Below are positions 26,828 through 35,882 of a stretch of DNA of 64,000 nucleotides, in pieces (position 1 is the stretch's first letter; the number at the start of each line of letters is the position of its first letter). The DNA is taken from the NCBI GenBank assembly GCA_002733805.1, contig NVXG01000031.1, positions 1 to 64,000 of the forward strand, in the 5' to 3' direction. The position numbers and the translations under genes are program-made. Source of the stretch: Robiginitomaculum sp. (GTDB lineage Bacteria; Pseudomonadota; Alphaproteobacteria; Caulobacterales; Maricaulaceae). The notes under the pieces are model-generated. The model was not told where the DNA came from, searched no databases, and saw only the letters and a list, made by a program, of their open reading frames with translations.

Positions 26828-27694
26828 TCAAGGCCATTTAACCAAGGGTGGCATTGACGAGAGAATCGTCTCCACATTCCCACCGGTTTTCAGGCCAAAT
26901 GTGGTGCCTTTATCATAGAGCAAATTAAATTCCACATAGCGCCCGCGCCGGATCAATTGTTCTTCACGCTCGGCTTCACTCCAAGGTTCCTGCATGCGCC
27001 TTGCAACAATTTCAGGATAGACCCCTAAAAAGGCTTCGCCGACCTCCCGGGTAAAGGCAAAGTCAGCTTCAAAATCACCGGTGTTTAGGCGGTCATAAAA
27101 AATGCCGCCTGTGCCGCGTGGCTCGTCGCGGTGCGGCAGATAAAAATATCGGTCGCACCAATCCCGGAATTTTTGATAATATTCTGGATCATGGGCCGCG
27201 CAGGCGGTTTCCATGGCTTTATGAAATAACACCGTGTCCGACGCGTCATTTTTGCGCTGTTCATCCAGCAATGGGGTAAGGTCTGCCCCGCCGCCAAACC
27301 AGTCCTTTGTGGTGACAATGTATCTTGTGTTCATATGCACTGCCGGTATGCGCGGGTTATGAAGGTGGGCAATCAGCGAAATACCTGCGGCCCAAAATCT
27401 CGGGTCTTGATCTGCGCCGGGTATCTGGCCCCGGAACTCTTCGGAAAATTCACCATAAACCTCCGAGACGTGTACGCCGACTTTCTCGAACAATCGCCCG
27501 CGCATCAGGGCAGCTGTGCCGCCGCCCTTTTTTTTGCCTCTTTGCCACGGGGTTTTGGTAAACGTACCCGCCACGCCGGGATACAGTTTGGTTGGCGCTG
27601 CTTTTTCCAAGTCCTCAAAGGATTGGCAAACTCGCTGTTGCAATTGTGAGAACCATTGGCTGGTTTGTCGTTTTCGTTCATCAAAATCAGACAT
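26828..27694 (-). CDS. hemF: Oxygen-dependent coproporphyrinogen III oxidase
   Basis: 288 residues with the complete HemF pattern: [15 protein letters not shown] near 69, [22 protein letters not shown] near 120-140, [21 protein letters not shown] near 170-190, GGIFYDRL near 197, and the C-terminal [25 protein letters not shown]. It converts coproporphyrinogen III to protoporphyrinogen IX in haem synthesis, using oxygen. It lies next to the divergent cytochrome bc1 operon, a haem-protein consumer. A run of eight A residues (minus strand) near codon 55 encodes KKK and could be a sequencing risk; the frame is intact. Confidence 0.93.
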   Translation of the reverse strand: MSDFDERKRQTSQWFSQLQQRVCQSFEDLEKAAPTKLYPGVAGTFTKTPWQRGKKKGGGTAALMRGRLFEKVGVHVSEVYGEFSEEFRGQIPGADQDPRFWAAGISLIAHLHNPRIPAVHMNTRYIVTTKDWFGGGADLTPLLDEQRKNDASDTVLFHKAMETACAAHDPEYYQKFRDWCDRYFYLPHRDEPRGTGGIFYDRLNTGDFEADFAFTREVGEAFLGVYPEIVARRMQEPWSEAEREEQLIRRGRYVEFNLLYDKGTTFGLKTGGNVETILSSMPPLVKWP

Positions 27695-28084
27695 GGGCAG
27701 TCCTACAAATATTCATGGCAGGCGAAATAAATTGCCCACAATATTCTCAACCTTCGACCAGTTCGATTCGTTTTGGTCAACTGATAATCGTGCTCCGGTT
27801 ACCGGCCCGGTGAGCGATCACCGGTAGAAACCGTGTTTTTCCACTGAATTCACGAAAAAACATCATTTTGAGCGGTTTAAGGTTGAATAAATGTGGCGGG
27901 CATTTTATCCCTTTTGCGACTGATCAGGAATGGGGCGGCTGGATCATGATTTGGCCAATGCTGCATGCTTGTGTGTGGGGGTTTCCCCAACGACAATTTA
28001 AGTGACGCGATTGGCAGTGCCACGCCAGCAGTTTCGCGTTTTCTCAATGTCTTGGCACGACAAGGGTAAAGAGGCTCGAACCAT
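27695..28084. other. 390-bp divergent intergenic region hemF/petA with hairpin
   Basis: No gene is supported here; the reading frames are short or antisense. It must hold the promoters of hemF and petA. A perfect 7-bp stem CCGGTGA (27807-27813), loop GCGA, TCACCGG (27818-27824) lies mid-region, with a second short stem TGGGG (27976-27980) / CCCCA (27985-27989) nearer petA. The first is followed on the + strand by a T-run only after 11 bases, so it is not a typical terminator. I saw no FnrL-type TTGAT-N4-ATCAA site. Confidence 0.5.
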
Positions 28085-28648
28085 TTGGCCGATACAACCG
28101 AACCAACTCGCAGGGATTTTATTCACATCGCATCTGGGGCCGCCAGCGTTGTTGGTGTTGGCTTTTTTGCCTGGCCGCTGATCGATCAAATGAACCCTTC
28201 TGCGGATACAATGGCGCTCGCAACCATCGAGCTGGACATTTCAAATATCGAAGAAGGGCAACAGGTCGTTGCCAAATGGCAGGGCAAGCCGGTTTTTATA
28301 CGCTATCGTACACCGGCCGAGATTGCCGCCGCCGATGCCGTTGATGTAGCCAGTCTTCGAGACAAGCAAACCGATGATGAGCGATTGATTCCCGGCCCTG
28401 ATGGAAAACTGAAGCCACAATATTTGGTCGCTATTGGCGTTTGCACCCATTTGGGTTGCGTGCCGTTGTTTGATCCAAATGACGAAAAAGGTGGCGAGTA
28501 TCGCGGCTGGTTCTGCCCATGCCATGGTTCGCACTATGATAATTCTGGCCGTATTCGCAAAGGCCCGGCTCCGAAGAATTTGGAAATTCCACCGTATTGG
28601 TACATCACCGATACTGTGCTCGAGATTGGCAAGGAGGCAGTGGTATGA
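28085..28648 (+). CDS. petA: Ubiquinol-cytochrome c reductase iron-sulfur (Rieske) subunit
   Basis: 187 residues. The N-terminus has a Tat-type signal anchor ([20 protein letters not shown]). The 2Fe-2S site is complete: CTHLGCVPL near residue 121 and [13 protein letters not shown] near 141. The start must be TTG 28085: an in-frame stop lies six codons upstream, AAAGAGG (28068-28074) sits at good distance, and no ATG precedes the signal. In complex III it moves electrons from quinol to cytochrome c1. The gene overlaps petB (ATGA). Confidence 0.93.
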   Translation: MADTTEPTRRDFIHIASGAASVVGVGFFAWPLIDQMNPSADTMALATIELDISNIEEGQQVVAKWQGKPVFIRYRTPAEIAAADAVDVASLRDKQTDDERLIPGPDGKLKPQYLVAIGVCTHLGCVPLFDPNDEKGGEYRGWFCPCHGSHYDNSGRIRKGPAPKNLEIPPYWYITDTVLEIGKEAVV

Positions 28649-29931
28649 GTGGTCACTCAAGATACGATCCGAAAACCGGCATTGAAAAATGGCTGGACGC
28701 TCGGCTGCCGATTATCCGGCTTGGCGTTGACACACTGATTTTCCCATCCCCCAGAAACCTGAATTACTGGTGGACGTTTGGGGCGATTTTGGCCGTGATG
28801 TTGGTTAGCCAATTGATCACCGGCATTATTTTGGCCATGCATTATGTGCCGCATCCGGATCACGCATTTGATGCGATCCAGCATATTAACCGGGATGTAA
28901 ATTACGGTTGGCTATTGCAACCCATGCACGCGGTTGGCGCATCTATGATGTTCCTCGCTGCCTATATCCATATGTTTCGCGGGATTTATTATGGCTCTGC
29001 CAAAAACCCACGGGAAATGATTTGGATTGTTGGCATGGTGATCTATCTGCTGATGATGGCAGCTGGTTTCATGGGCTATGTATTGCCTTGGGGTCAGATG
29101 TCGATCTGGGGCGCCATTGTGATCACCAATTTGTTTAGCGCTATTCCACCAGAAGCGGCTGGAACCAGTGTTACCCAATGGTTGTGGGGTGGTTTTTCAG
29201 TAGATGGACCAACATTGAATCGGTTCTTCTCCTTGCATTATTTGCTGCCATTTCTGATCGTGGCCATGGTCATGCTGCACGTCTGGGCGCTGCATATTCC
29301 GTCGAATAACAACCCGACCGGCATCTCGATCAAAACCAAGGCGGATACCCTTGATTTTCATCCCTATTATACGGTGAAAGATGCGTTCGCGATTGTGGTC
29401 TTTTTGATGATCTTTTCGTGGTTTCTGTTCTTCATGCCGGACAGCATGGGGCATCCGGATAATTTGATCCCGGCCAACCCGCTGTCGACTCCGGCCCACA
29501 TCGTGCCTGAATGGTATTATCTGCCATTCTACGCCATGTTGCGGGCGGTGCCTGACAAGCTGCTGGGCGTACTGACCATGTTTGGCGCGATTGCCATCTT
29601 GTTTGTCCTGCCTTGGCTGGACACCTCCAAGGTGCGCTCCATGCGCTACCGGCCGTTGGCAAAATTGTTTTTCTTCATTTTTGTTCTGGCTTGCTTAGGG
29701 CTGGGCTGGTGTGGGGCTAAATTACCGTCTGATCTGGTGTTTGCCACCGGGGTCGACGAAGCCGGAAATGCTGTTGGTTTTTCCTTCGTTTGGTTGTCAC
29801 GCATTTTGACGGTTTACTATTTCGCCTTTTTCTTCCCTATCTTGCCTATTCTGGGCTGGGTTGAAAAACCAAAACCACGACCGGCCAGTATCGAGGCTTC
29901 GGTGTTAGCTCACGCCAAGGGAGATGACTGA
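28645..29931 (+). CDS. petB: Cytochrome b of the bc1 complex
   Basis: 428 residues, eight spans. Haem ligands are in [22 protein letters not shown] (near 90-110) and [22 protein letters not shown] (near 195-215; shown in part). The quinol-oxidation site is marked by [10 protein letters not shown] and [14 protein letters not shown]. It starts inside the petA stop (ATGA) with AAGGAGG upstream, the strongest ribosome binding site in the operon. The protein carries out quinol oxidation and quinone reduction of the Q cycle in the cytoplasmic membrane. Alphaproteobacterial bc1 type with full-length cytochrome b, not the split b6f form. Confidence 0.95.
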   Translation: MSGHSRYDPKTGIEKWLDARLPIIRLGVDTLIFPSPRNLNYWWTFGAILAVMLVSQLITGIILAMHYVPHPDHAFDAIQHINRDVNYGWLLQPMHAVGASMMFLAAYIHMFRGIYYGSAKNPREMIWIVGMVIYLLMMAAGFMGYVLPWGQMSIWGAIVITNLFSAIPPEAAGTSVTQWLWGGFSVDGPTLNRFFSLHYLLPFLIVAMVMLHVWALHIPSNNNPTGISIKTKADTLDFHPYYTVKDAFAIVVFLMIFSWFLFFMPDSMGHPDNLIPANPLSTPAHIVPEWYYLPFYAMLRAVPDKLLGVLTMFGAIAILFVLPWLDTSKVRSMRYRPLAKLFFFIFVLACLGLGWCGAKLPSDLVFATGVDEAGNAVGFSFVWLSRILTVYYFAFFFPILPILGWVEKPKPRPASIEASVLAHAKGDD

Positions 29932-29932
29932 T

Positions 29933-30733
29933 ATGTTGAAATGGTTTGCAAGTCTGGCCGTTTTGGCTGTGTTTAGCGCAAGTGGCGCGATGGCCTCTGG
30001 TGGCGGTGAGCATAAGCTGAAACACGAACATTGGCATTTCGATGGCGTGTTCGGCACCTATGACAAGGCGGCTGCCCAGCGCGGTTTCCAGATATATCAG
30101 GAAGTATGTTCAGCCTGTCATGGTCTGAAATATGTTGCTTTTTATAATCTGGCTGATGAGGGAGCACCGTTTTACGATCCGGAATTTCCCAATTCAAATG
30201 AGAGCCCGGTGGTGAAAGCCTTAGCCAAACAGTTCACCATCACCGATGGTCCAGATGATAGCGGCGACATGTTTGATCGTCCGGGTCTGACCTCTGACAA
30301 ACTGCCTTCGCCATTTGCCAATGATATGGCCGCCAAAGCCTCAAACGGTGGCGCTCTGCCGCCGGATTTGTCACTGATTACGCGGGCGCGCCATGATGGT
30401 TCAAACTATGTGTATTCCTTGCTGACCGGTTATATTGACACACCGCATGGTATGGAAATCGCCGCAGGCATGAATTACAACCCGATGTTTGCCGGTGGGG
30501 ATCAAATCGCCATGGCCCAACCGCTTTATGAGGGTAGTGTCGAATATACCGATGGTACCGAAGCCAGTGTCGAGCAAATGGCCAAGGACGTGACCGAGTT
30601 TCTGACTTGGGCGGCTGATCCAAAAATGGAACAGCGTAAGCGCACCGGATGGATGGTTATGATCTATCTGTTCTTGTTGTCCTTGCTGCTTTACGGCTCA
30701 TACCGTGCGGTTTGGCGGGATGTCGAGCATTAG
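29933..30733 (+). CDS. petC: Cytochrome c1
   Basis: 266 residues. An N-terminal signal peptide (MLKWFASLAVLAVFSASGAMA) is followed by the c-type haem site VCSACHGLKYVAFYNLAD near residue 58 and the Met-ligand region around GMNYNPMFAGGDQIAMAQPL near 180. A C-terminal span (MVMIYLFLLSLLLYGSYRAVW) anchors it to the membrane. ATG 29933 is favoured over ATG 29924 because AAGGGAG (29917-29923) sits at the proper distance only from the former. Last gene of petABC; a terminator follows. Confidence 0.93.
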   Translation: MLKWFASLAVLAVFSASGAMASGGGEHKLKHEHWHFDGVFGTYDKAAAQRGFQIYQEVCSACHGLKYVAFYNLADEGAPFYDPEFPNSNESPVVKALAKQFTITDGPDDSGDMFDRPGLTSDKLPSPFANDMAAKASNGGALPPDLSLITRARHDGSNYVYSLLTGYIDTPHGMEIAAGMNYNPMFAGGDQIAMAQPLYEGSVEYTDGTEASVEQMAKDVTEFLTWAADPKMEQRKRTGWMVMIYLFLLSLLLYGSYRAVWRDVEH

Positions 30734-30759
30734 AAAAGTTGCGATATATTGTTGAGAAG

Positions 30760-30792
30760 AAAGGGCGGCCAAATTGGTTCGCCCTTTTTTTT
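30760..30792 (+). terminator. Rho-independent terminator of petABC
   Basis: AAAGGGCG (30760-30767) and CGCCCTTT (30780-30787) form an 8-bp stem with a 12-base loop, and the T-run continues to 30792 (eight T in all). It lies 27 bp after petC and isolates the bc1 operon from the MerR gene. Confidence 0.85.
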
Positions 30793-30829
30793 CGCATGCA
30801 GGCTCTACATTTGTGCAGGGGATAATGCC

Positions 30830-30858
30830 TTGACGTTTACGTAAGCGATAGGTAGCGT
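30830..30858 (+). promoter_or_regulatory. Promoter with LiuR-like palindrome before the MerR gene
   Basis: TTGACG (30830-30835) is a good -35 element, and TAGCGT (30853-30858) lies 17 bases on as a possible -10. Between them sits the near-perfect palindrome CGTTTACGTAAGCG (30834-30847), whose arms read CG-x-TTACGTAA-x-CG. Sites with TTTACGTAA cores bind MerR-type regulators of branched-chain and fatty acid degradation (LiuR). The start codon at 30865 is only about seven bases from this -10, so the transcript may be leaderless. Confidence 0.5.
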
Positions 30859-30864
30859 CAACTC

Positions 30865-31326
30865 ATGGAGCGCTTGAAATCTTCGGTATTGGAGTATTCA
30901 ATCAGCCAGTTGGCCACCGAGTTCGGGGTCACGGCGCGCACTTTGCGATTCTATGAAGACAAAGGATTGCTGCGACCCACCCGTTCCGGGCAATCTCGAA
31001 TTTACTCAGCGGCCGACCGGGCGCGATTGCGACTTATCCTGCGCGGTAAGCGCGTTGGATTTACGCTCGATGAAATTCGCGAGATGATGGATTTGGAAAC
31101 GCTGGATTCAGGTGGGTTCATTCATTTGAACACGTCATTGAAGCGGTTTCGCGCCCGTATTGTCGCATTGCAACAACAACGTTCTGACATTGACCTGTCG
31201 ATTGCCGAGCTGGAGGCCGGGTGCGCTTGGCTGGATGCACGGCTGGTTGACCGAGAACCATCAGAAGAAATTAAACAAAACGCTAGGGCATTTGAGGCGT
31301 TGGCACTGGCAAGATTGGAAAGTTAA
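30865..31326 (+). CDS. MerR family regulator of fatty-acid/branched-chain degradation genes
   Basis: 153 residues. The N-terminal MerR helix-turn-helix with wing is YSISQLATEFGVTARTLRFYEDKGLLRPTR (in part, residues 11-40), followed by YSAADRARLRLILRGKRVGFTLDEI and a C-terminal coiled coil for dimerisation. There is no cysteine cluster of metal sensors; the single Cys near residue 118 is in the coiled coil. Members of this subgroup regulate acyl-CoA degradation genes, which fits the operon beginning 63 bp downstream. A palindrome in its own promoter suggests autoregulation. The ATG at 30865 has no obvious Shine-Dalgarno sequence. Confidence 0.82.
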   Translation: MERLKSSVLEYSISQLATEFGVTARTLRFYEDKGLLRPTRSGQSRIYSAADRARLRLILRGKRVGFTLDEIREMMDLETLDSGGFIHLNTSLKRFRARIVALQQQRSDIDLSIAELEAGCAWLDARLVDREPSEEIKQNARAFEALALARLES

Positions 31327-31389
31327 CGCACATCCCAGCTTGAAATACCGAATTGGGCAATTGTGTTACAAACAAAAGGGGAGGCAGAC

Positions 31390-33174
31390 ATGCCAATATA
31401 TTCACCACCCGTACGGGACATGAAATTTTTACTGAACGAAGTTCTGGATATTTCGCAATATGGTCACTTGCCTCGTTTTGAGGAAGCGCCGCGAGATCTG
31501 GCCGATGCCATTTTGGAAGAAGCTGCCAAATTCGCCGAAGGCGTTTTGCAACCGATTAATCTATCTGGCGACGAAGAAGGCTGTACCCGCAATGATGACG
31601 GCTCAGTGACCACGCCAAGTGGATTTAAGGATGCATTCGATCAGTTTGTGGAAAATGGCTGGCCGTTGATGGGGGCCGAGGAACAATACGGCGGTCAGAA
31701 CCTGCCGCAGGTTTTGGGTATCGCAGTTTCGGAGATGTTTTCTTCGGCCAACCAATCCTTTGCGATGTATCCCGGCCTGACCCGTGGCGCTGTCGAGGCG
31801 ATTACCGCTGGCGGTACGCCAGAACAAAAGGCTAAATATTTACCAAAAATGTCGTCCTGCGAGTGGGGTGGCACCATGAATTTGACCGAATCCCATTGCG
31901 GCACCGATTTGGGAATGTTGAAATCCAAAGCCGTTCCACAATCAGATGGTTCATATAAAATCACCGGTGAGAAAATCTTTATCTCGTCTGGTGAGCACGA
32001 CCTGACCGATAATATCATCCACATGGTATTGGCTCGGATCGAAGGCGCACCGGCAGGCACCAAGGGTATTTCCCTGTTCATCGTGCCCAAAGTGATGGTC
32101 AATGATGATGGTTCATTGGGTGAGCGCAATTCGATGATTTGCAGTTCGATCGAGCACAAAATGGGTATCCATGGCAATTCGACCTGTACCCTAAACTTTG
32201 ATGAAGCGACCGGTTATTTGATTGGTGAAGAAAACAAGGGCTTGCGCCTGATGTTCATCATGATGAATGCGGCACGTTTGGGTACCGGCATGCAAGGTCT
32301 GTGTCAGGCCGAGGCGGCGTATCAGAATGCCAGTGCCTACGCCAAGGACCGCATTCAGGGGCGTTCGTTGACCGGCCCCAAAAACCCTGATGGTCCGGCT
32401 GATCCGATTATTGTGCATCCCGATGTGCGCCGCATGTTGCTGGAACAAAAAGCCTTTGCTGAAGGCGCGCGGGCCTTTTTGTACTGGTTGTCCCTGCACA
32501 ATACGCTGGAAGACGTTTCAGATGATGACGCGGTCAAGGAAAAAGCTGGGGATTACATGGCGTTGCTGACCCCAGTGGCCAAGGCTTATGTCACCGATGG
32601 CGGGTATAAATCTGCAACCAATGCCCAACAGGTATTTGGTGGTCATGGCTATATCGAAGAAACTGGTGCGTCTCAGTTTGTGCGTGATGCCCGCATTGCC
32701 ATGATCTATGAAGGTGCTAACGGGGTGCAAGCGCTTGACTTGGTCGGGCGAAAATTGGCCATGCATGGCGGTCGTCCTCTGTTCTCGTTCATTGCGGAAT
32801 TGGATGCATTTATTGCTGACAATGGTGGCAATGCCGAGCTGGATCCGTTTCTGGATGGGTTGAAGGGCGCACGCGAGGCGTTGAACGAAAGCACCACATG
32901 GTTGATGGAAAATGGCCTGACTAATTTTGACAATGCCGGGGCTGGTTCCCATGACTTCCTGCAATTGCTGGGTCTGACCTGCATGTCTTATATGTGGGCG
33001 AAAATGGCCAAAGTTGCCTTGGCGCAAGGGGGCAGCGATGACCCATTTTATGCCAACAAATTGCACACTGGCCGGTTCTTTTTGGCTCGTATGTTGCCAG
33101 ATATCAGCTCGCACTTGGCCAAAATCAAATCTGGTGCTGAACCGTTGATGGCCATGGCCGAGGATGGATTTTGA
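31390..33174 (+). CDS. Acyl-CoA dehydrogenase, long (about 600-residue) type
   Basis: 594 residues, longer than the usual 380-400. The flavin/substrate regions are seen in MNLTESHCGTDLGMLKSKA near 158, GEKIFISSGEHDLTDNIIHMVLAR near 190-212, and the C-terminal catalytic region RIAMIYEGANGVQALDLVGRKLA near 436, where the Glu of YEGANG is the expected base. The last 130 residues are the additional helical domain of this subfamily, which includes 3-methylmercaptopropionyl-CoA dehydrogenase (DmdC) and FadE-like enzymes. GGGGAGG lies before ATG 31390, which decides the start over the earlier 31363. First enzyme of the operon; which chain length or substrate it prefers is not readable. Confidence 0.88.
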   Translation: MPIYSPPVRDMKFLLNEVLDISQYGHLPRFEEAPRDLADAILEEAAKFAEGVLQPINLSGDEEGCTRNDDGSVTTPSGFKDAFDQFVENGWPLMGAEEQYGGQNLPQVLGIAVSEMFSSANQSFAMYPGLTRGAVEAITAGGTPEQKAKYLPKMSSCEWGGTMNLTESHCGTDLGMLKSKAVPQSDGSYKITGEKIFISSGEHDLTDNIIHMVLARIEGAPAGTKGISLFIVPKVMVNDDGSLGERNSMICSSIEHKMGIHGNSTCTLNFDEATGYLIGEENKGLRLMFIMMNAARLGTGMQGLCQAEAAYQNASAYAKDRIQGRSLTGPKNPDGPADPIIVHPDVRRMLLEQKAFAEGARAFLYWLSLHNTLEDVSDDDAVKEKAGDYMALLTPVAKAYVTDGGYKSATNAQQVFGGHGYIEETGASQFVRDARIAMIYEGANGVQALDLVGRKLAMHGGRPLFSFIAELDAFIADNGGNAELDPFLDGLKGAREALNESTTWLMENGLTNFDNAGAGSHDFLQLLGLTCMSYMWAKMAKVALAQGGSDDPFYANKLHTGRFFLARMLPDISSHLAKIKSGAEPLMAMAEDGF

Positions 33175-33176
33175 GC

Positions 33177-34340
33177 ATGGAACAAGCGCTTGATTTCAAG
33201 AACCCGGACTGGTTCGCCGAAGAAGACATCAATATCTTTCGCGATGCGGCGTTTGAATTTTATTCTCGCGAATGTGCGCCCCATGCGGAGCGTTGGCGTG
33301 AGCAGGGAATCGTTGATCGCGAAACTTGGAATGTGGCTGGTAAAATGGGCATGTTGTGTACTTCCATGCCCGAAGAATATGGTGGTGGCGGTGGTGATTA
33401 CCGTCATGAAATGATCGTGATGGAAGAAATGATCCGGGCCAAGGTAGATGGCTTTGGTATCTCCCTGCACAATGCGATTGTTGCGCCTTATATCCAGCAC
33501 TATGGCACCGAAGAGCAAAAGCGAAACTGGTTGCCACGGCTGGCCACTGGCGAGTTGGTCGGTGCCATTGCCATGACAGAGCCGGGTACGGGCTCCGATT
33601 TGCAAGCCATCAAAACCCGGGCCAGAAAATCTGGAAACGGGTATGTCCTAAATGGTTCCAAAACCTTTATCACCAACGGCGGTACGGCAAACCTGATTAT
33701 TGTGGTTTCCAAGACCGGAGAAGAAGAGGGTGCCAAAGGCGTCTCTTTGATGGTGGTGGAAACCGATGGGGCCGAAGGGTTCAAGCGCGGCCGCAATCTC
33801 GATAAAATCGGCGGACACGCCCAAGATACTTCCGAGCTGTTCTTTGAAGATGTGCAATTGCCAGCGGAAAGCCTGCTCGGTACCGAAGAGGGGCAGGGCT
33901 TCATCCAATTGATGCAGCAATTGCCGCAGGAACGGCTGAACATTGCGGTGCAGGGCGTGGCGACCATGGAATACGCCTTGCGGGAGACCATTGCCTACGT
34001 CAAAGATCGCAATGCCTTCGGCAAACCATTGATTGCCTTTCAAAATACCCAGTTCAAATTGGCTGAGTGCAAGACAAAAACAACAATTGCCAAGGTGTTT
34101 ACCTATGATTGCGCCGCCAAATTGATGAAGGGTGAGCTGGATGTTGCGACGGCCAGTATGGCCAAATATTGGGTGTCCGAGGTCGAAAATGAAATGATCG
34201 ACGAGTGCCTGCAATTGTTTGGCGGGTATGGCTATATGAACGAATACCCCATCGCCCGCATGTGGACTGATGCTCGGGTACAGCGCATTTATGGCGGCAC
34301 CAACGAGATCATGAAACTGCTGATCGCGCGGACGTTGTAA
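33177..34340 (+). CDS. Acyl-CoA dehydrogenase, long-chain/isovaleryl-type active site
   Basis: 387 residues, standard length. AMTEPGTGSDLQAIKTRA near 128 and NGSKTFITNGGTANLIIVV near 151 bind flavin and substrate. At the usual C-terminal Glu position it reads RIYGGTNEIMKLLIAR with Gly, while LPQERLNIAVQGVA near 243 carries a Glu in the alternative helix-G position. This is the arrangement known from long-chain and isovaleryl-CoA dehydrogenases, so the enzyme should be active. ATG 33177 is two bases after the preceding stop; TTG 33171, overlapping that stop, is possible. Cotranscribed with the first dehydrogenase. Confidence 0.88.
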   Translation: MEQALDFKNPDWFAEEDINIFRDAAFEFYSRECAPHAERWREQGIVDRETWNVAGKMGMLCTSMPEEYGGGGGDYRHEMIVMEEMIRAKVDGFGISLHNAIVAPYIQHYGTEEQKRNWLPRLATGELVGAIAMTEPGTGSDLQAIKTRARKSGNGYVLNGSKTFITNGGTANLIIVVSKTGEEEGAKGVSLMVVETDGAEGFKRGRNLDKIGGHAQDTSELFFEDVQLPAESLLGTEEGQGFIQLMQQLPQERLNIAVQGVATMEYALRETIAYVKDRNAFGKPLIAFQNTQFKLAECKTKTTIAKVFTYDCAAKLMKGELDVATASMAKYWVSEVENEMIDECLQLFGGYGYMNEYPIARMWTDARVQRIYGGTNEIMKLLIARTL

Positions 34341-34434
34341 CCAGATGTATGCGCCCAAACCATACCAGATTGATCAGGCCAGCAACTTGCTAGGCCAAAC
34401 CCCATTTATCTCAACTTAATCGGAGAACTCCCCA

Positions 34435-35640
34435 ATGACTGAAGCCTATATTTATGACGCGGTACGAACCCCGCGCGGCAAGAAAAAAAATGGGTCTTTG
34501 AACGAGATTACCGCCCTGTCGCTGGCCCAACAGCAATTAGAAGCCATCCGCGATCGCAATGATCTGGATACTTCCATGGTTGATGATGTGATCATGGGCT
34601 GTGTAACTCCGGTCGGTGAAGAAGGCTCCAATATTGCCCGCACCGCAGTGATCACCGCAGGTTATGCCGAAACTACCGCCGGATACCAGATTAACCGGTT
34701 TTGCGCTTCGGCCCTTGAGGCGTGTAATGTCGCAGCGGCCAAAGTCATGTGCGGCGAAGCCGACATGGCCATTGGTGGCGGCGTTGAAAGCATGAGCCGG
34801 GTGCCGATGGGCTCGGACGGCGGTGCCATGGGCGTTGATCCGGTTATCTCATTCGATCACATGATCGTCCCGCAAGGGATCGGTGCTGATTTGATCGCGA
34901 CCATTTATGGCTTTTCGCGCGATGATGTCGATGCCTATGCGGTGGAGAGCCAACGCCGTTCAGCTGAAAGCTGGAAGACCGGAAAATTTTCCAAATCCAT
35001 TGTGCCGGTCAAAGACCAATTGGGCCTGACCATTTTGGATCATGACGAACACATGCGTCCCGGCACGGACATGCAAAGCCTGGGCGGGTTGAACTCGGCC
35101 TTTAAGGGCTTGTCAGATTTTGTCGGTCTGGAAAACGTTGCCTTGCAAAAATATCCAGAAGTAGAAGCGATCAATTTCGTACACACCGGCGGCAATTCAT
35201 CCGGCATTGTTGATGGTGCCGCGATGGTGTTGATCGGCTCCAAAGAAGCCGGAGAACGGGCTGGTTTGAAACCACGGGCCCGAATTCGGGCCATGGCCAG
35301 CATCGGCTCGGAGCCAACGATCATGTTGACTGGCCCGGTAGCCGTTACTGAGAAAGTCTTGAAAAAGGCCGGGATGAGCGTCGATGATATTGATCTTTAT
35401 GAGCTGAATGAGGCCTTTGCCTCGGTGGTTCTGCGCCACATGCAGGCATTTGGTATTGATCATTCCAAAATGAATGTTTGCGGCGGGGCCATCGCCATGG
35501 GTCACCCATTGGGTGCAACCGGCGCGATGATCTTGGGTACCGTGCTGGATGAGCTGGAACGTACCGGCAAGGGTACTGCCTTGGCCACCTTGTGCGTTGG
35601 CGGTGGCATGGGAACTGCCACGATCATTGAGCGGGTCTAG
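34435..35640 (+). CDS. Acetyl-CoA C-acyltransferase (FadA-like thiolase)
   Basis: 401 residues. The nucleophile is in [17 protein letters not shown] near residue 87, then [18 protein letters not shown] [17 protein letters not shown], the [10 protein letters not shown] helix near 321, the His of [16 protein letters not shown] near 346, and the second Cys of [16 protein letters not shown] near 385. It cleaves 3-ketoacyl-CoA in the last step of beta-oxidation. CGGAGAA lies upstream of the ATG. It is separated from the second dehydrogenase gene by 94 bp without an evident terminator, so the operon probably continues. Confidence 0.9.
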   Translation: MTEAYIYDAVRTPRGKKKNGSLNEITALSLAQQQLEAIRDRNDLDTSMVDDVIMGCVTPVGEEGSNIARTAVITAGYAETTAGYQINRFCASALEACNVAAAKVMCGEADMAIGGGVESMSRVPMGSDGGAMGVDPVISFDHMIVPQGIGADLIATIYGFSRDDVDAYAVESQRRSAESWKTGKFSKSIVPVKDQLGLTILDHDEHMRPGTDMQSLGGLNSAFKGLSDFVGLENVALQKYPEVEAINFVHTGGNSSGIVDGAAMVLIGSKEAGERAGLKPRARIRAMASIGSEPTIMLTGPVAVTEKVLKKAGMSVDDIDLYELNEAFASVVLRHMQAFGIDHSKMNVCGGAIAMGHPLGATGAMILGTVLDELERTGKGTALATLCVGGGMGTATIIERV

Positions 35641-35644
35641 CCAA

Positions 35645-35881
35645 ATGAGCGATAGCACCCAAAAATCGAAATCTAATAATACAATGGCAATTGCGCTGTC
35701 GGTTGGTGTCGCATTGGGCGTGTCACTGGGTGTGGCCTTTGGTCTGGCTATCGACAATCTGGGCGTGGGCCTGGGGGCCGGTATTGCCATTGGCTGCGGC
35801 TTGGCCCCGGTTTTTGGACTAGCGCTTTCCAACAAGAACAAATCAAATTCTACAAATAAAACCTCCGAAGAGGACAAATAA
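35645..35881 (+). CDS. Small glycine-rich membrane protein in the beta-oxidation operon
   Basis: 78 residues. A polar N-terminus (MSDSTQKSKSNNT) precedes a stretch of about 45 hydrophobic residues with regularly spaced glycines (ALSVGVALGVSLGVAFGLAI and LGVGLGAGIAIGCGLAPVFG), enough for two packed spans of glycine-zipper type, then a Lys/Asn/Ser-rich tail. It lies 4 bp after the thiolase gene and 1 bp before the FadB-like gene, so it is inside the operon. I do not recognise a characterised family; it might anchor or organise the pathway at the membrane (speculative). Confidence 0.65.
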   Translation: MSDSTQKSKSNNTMAIALSVGVALGVSLGVAFGLAIDNLGVGLGAGIAIGCGLAPVFGLALSNKNKSNSTNKTSEEDK

Positions 35882-35882
35882 G

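Noticed and set aside
27807-27840. Hairpin with later T-run as a rho-independent terminator
   Set aside because: The T-run begins 11 bases after the stem and no gene reads into it from the left on the + strand.
33177-34340. Second acyl-CoA dehydrogenase as an inactive enzyme because the usual Glu is Gly
   Set aside because: Long-chain and isovaleryl-type enzymes carry the base on another helix, and a suitable Glu is present in LPQERLNIA.
33648-34358. 236-codon minus-strand frame opposite the second acyl-CoA dehydrogenase
   Set aside because: Shadow of a gene with complete catalytic motifs; His/Gln-rich composition typical of antisense frames.
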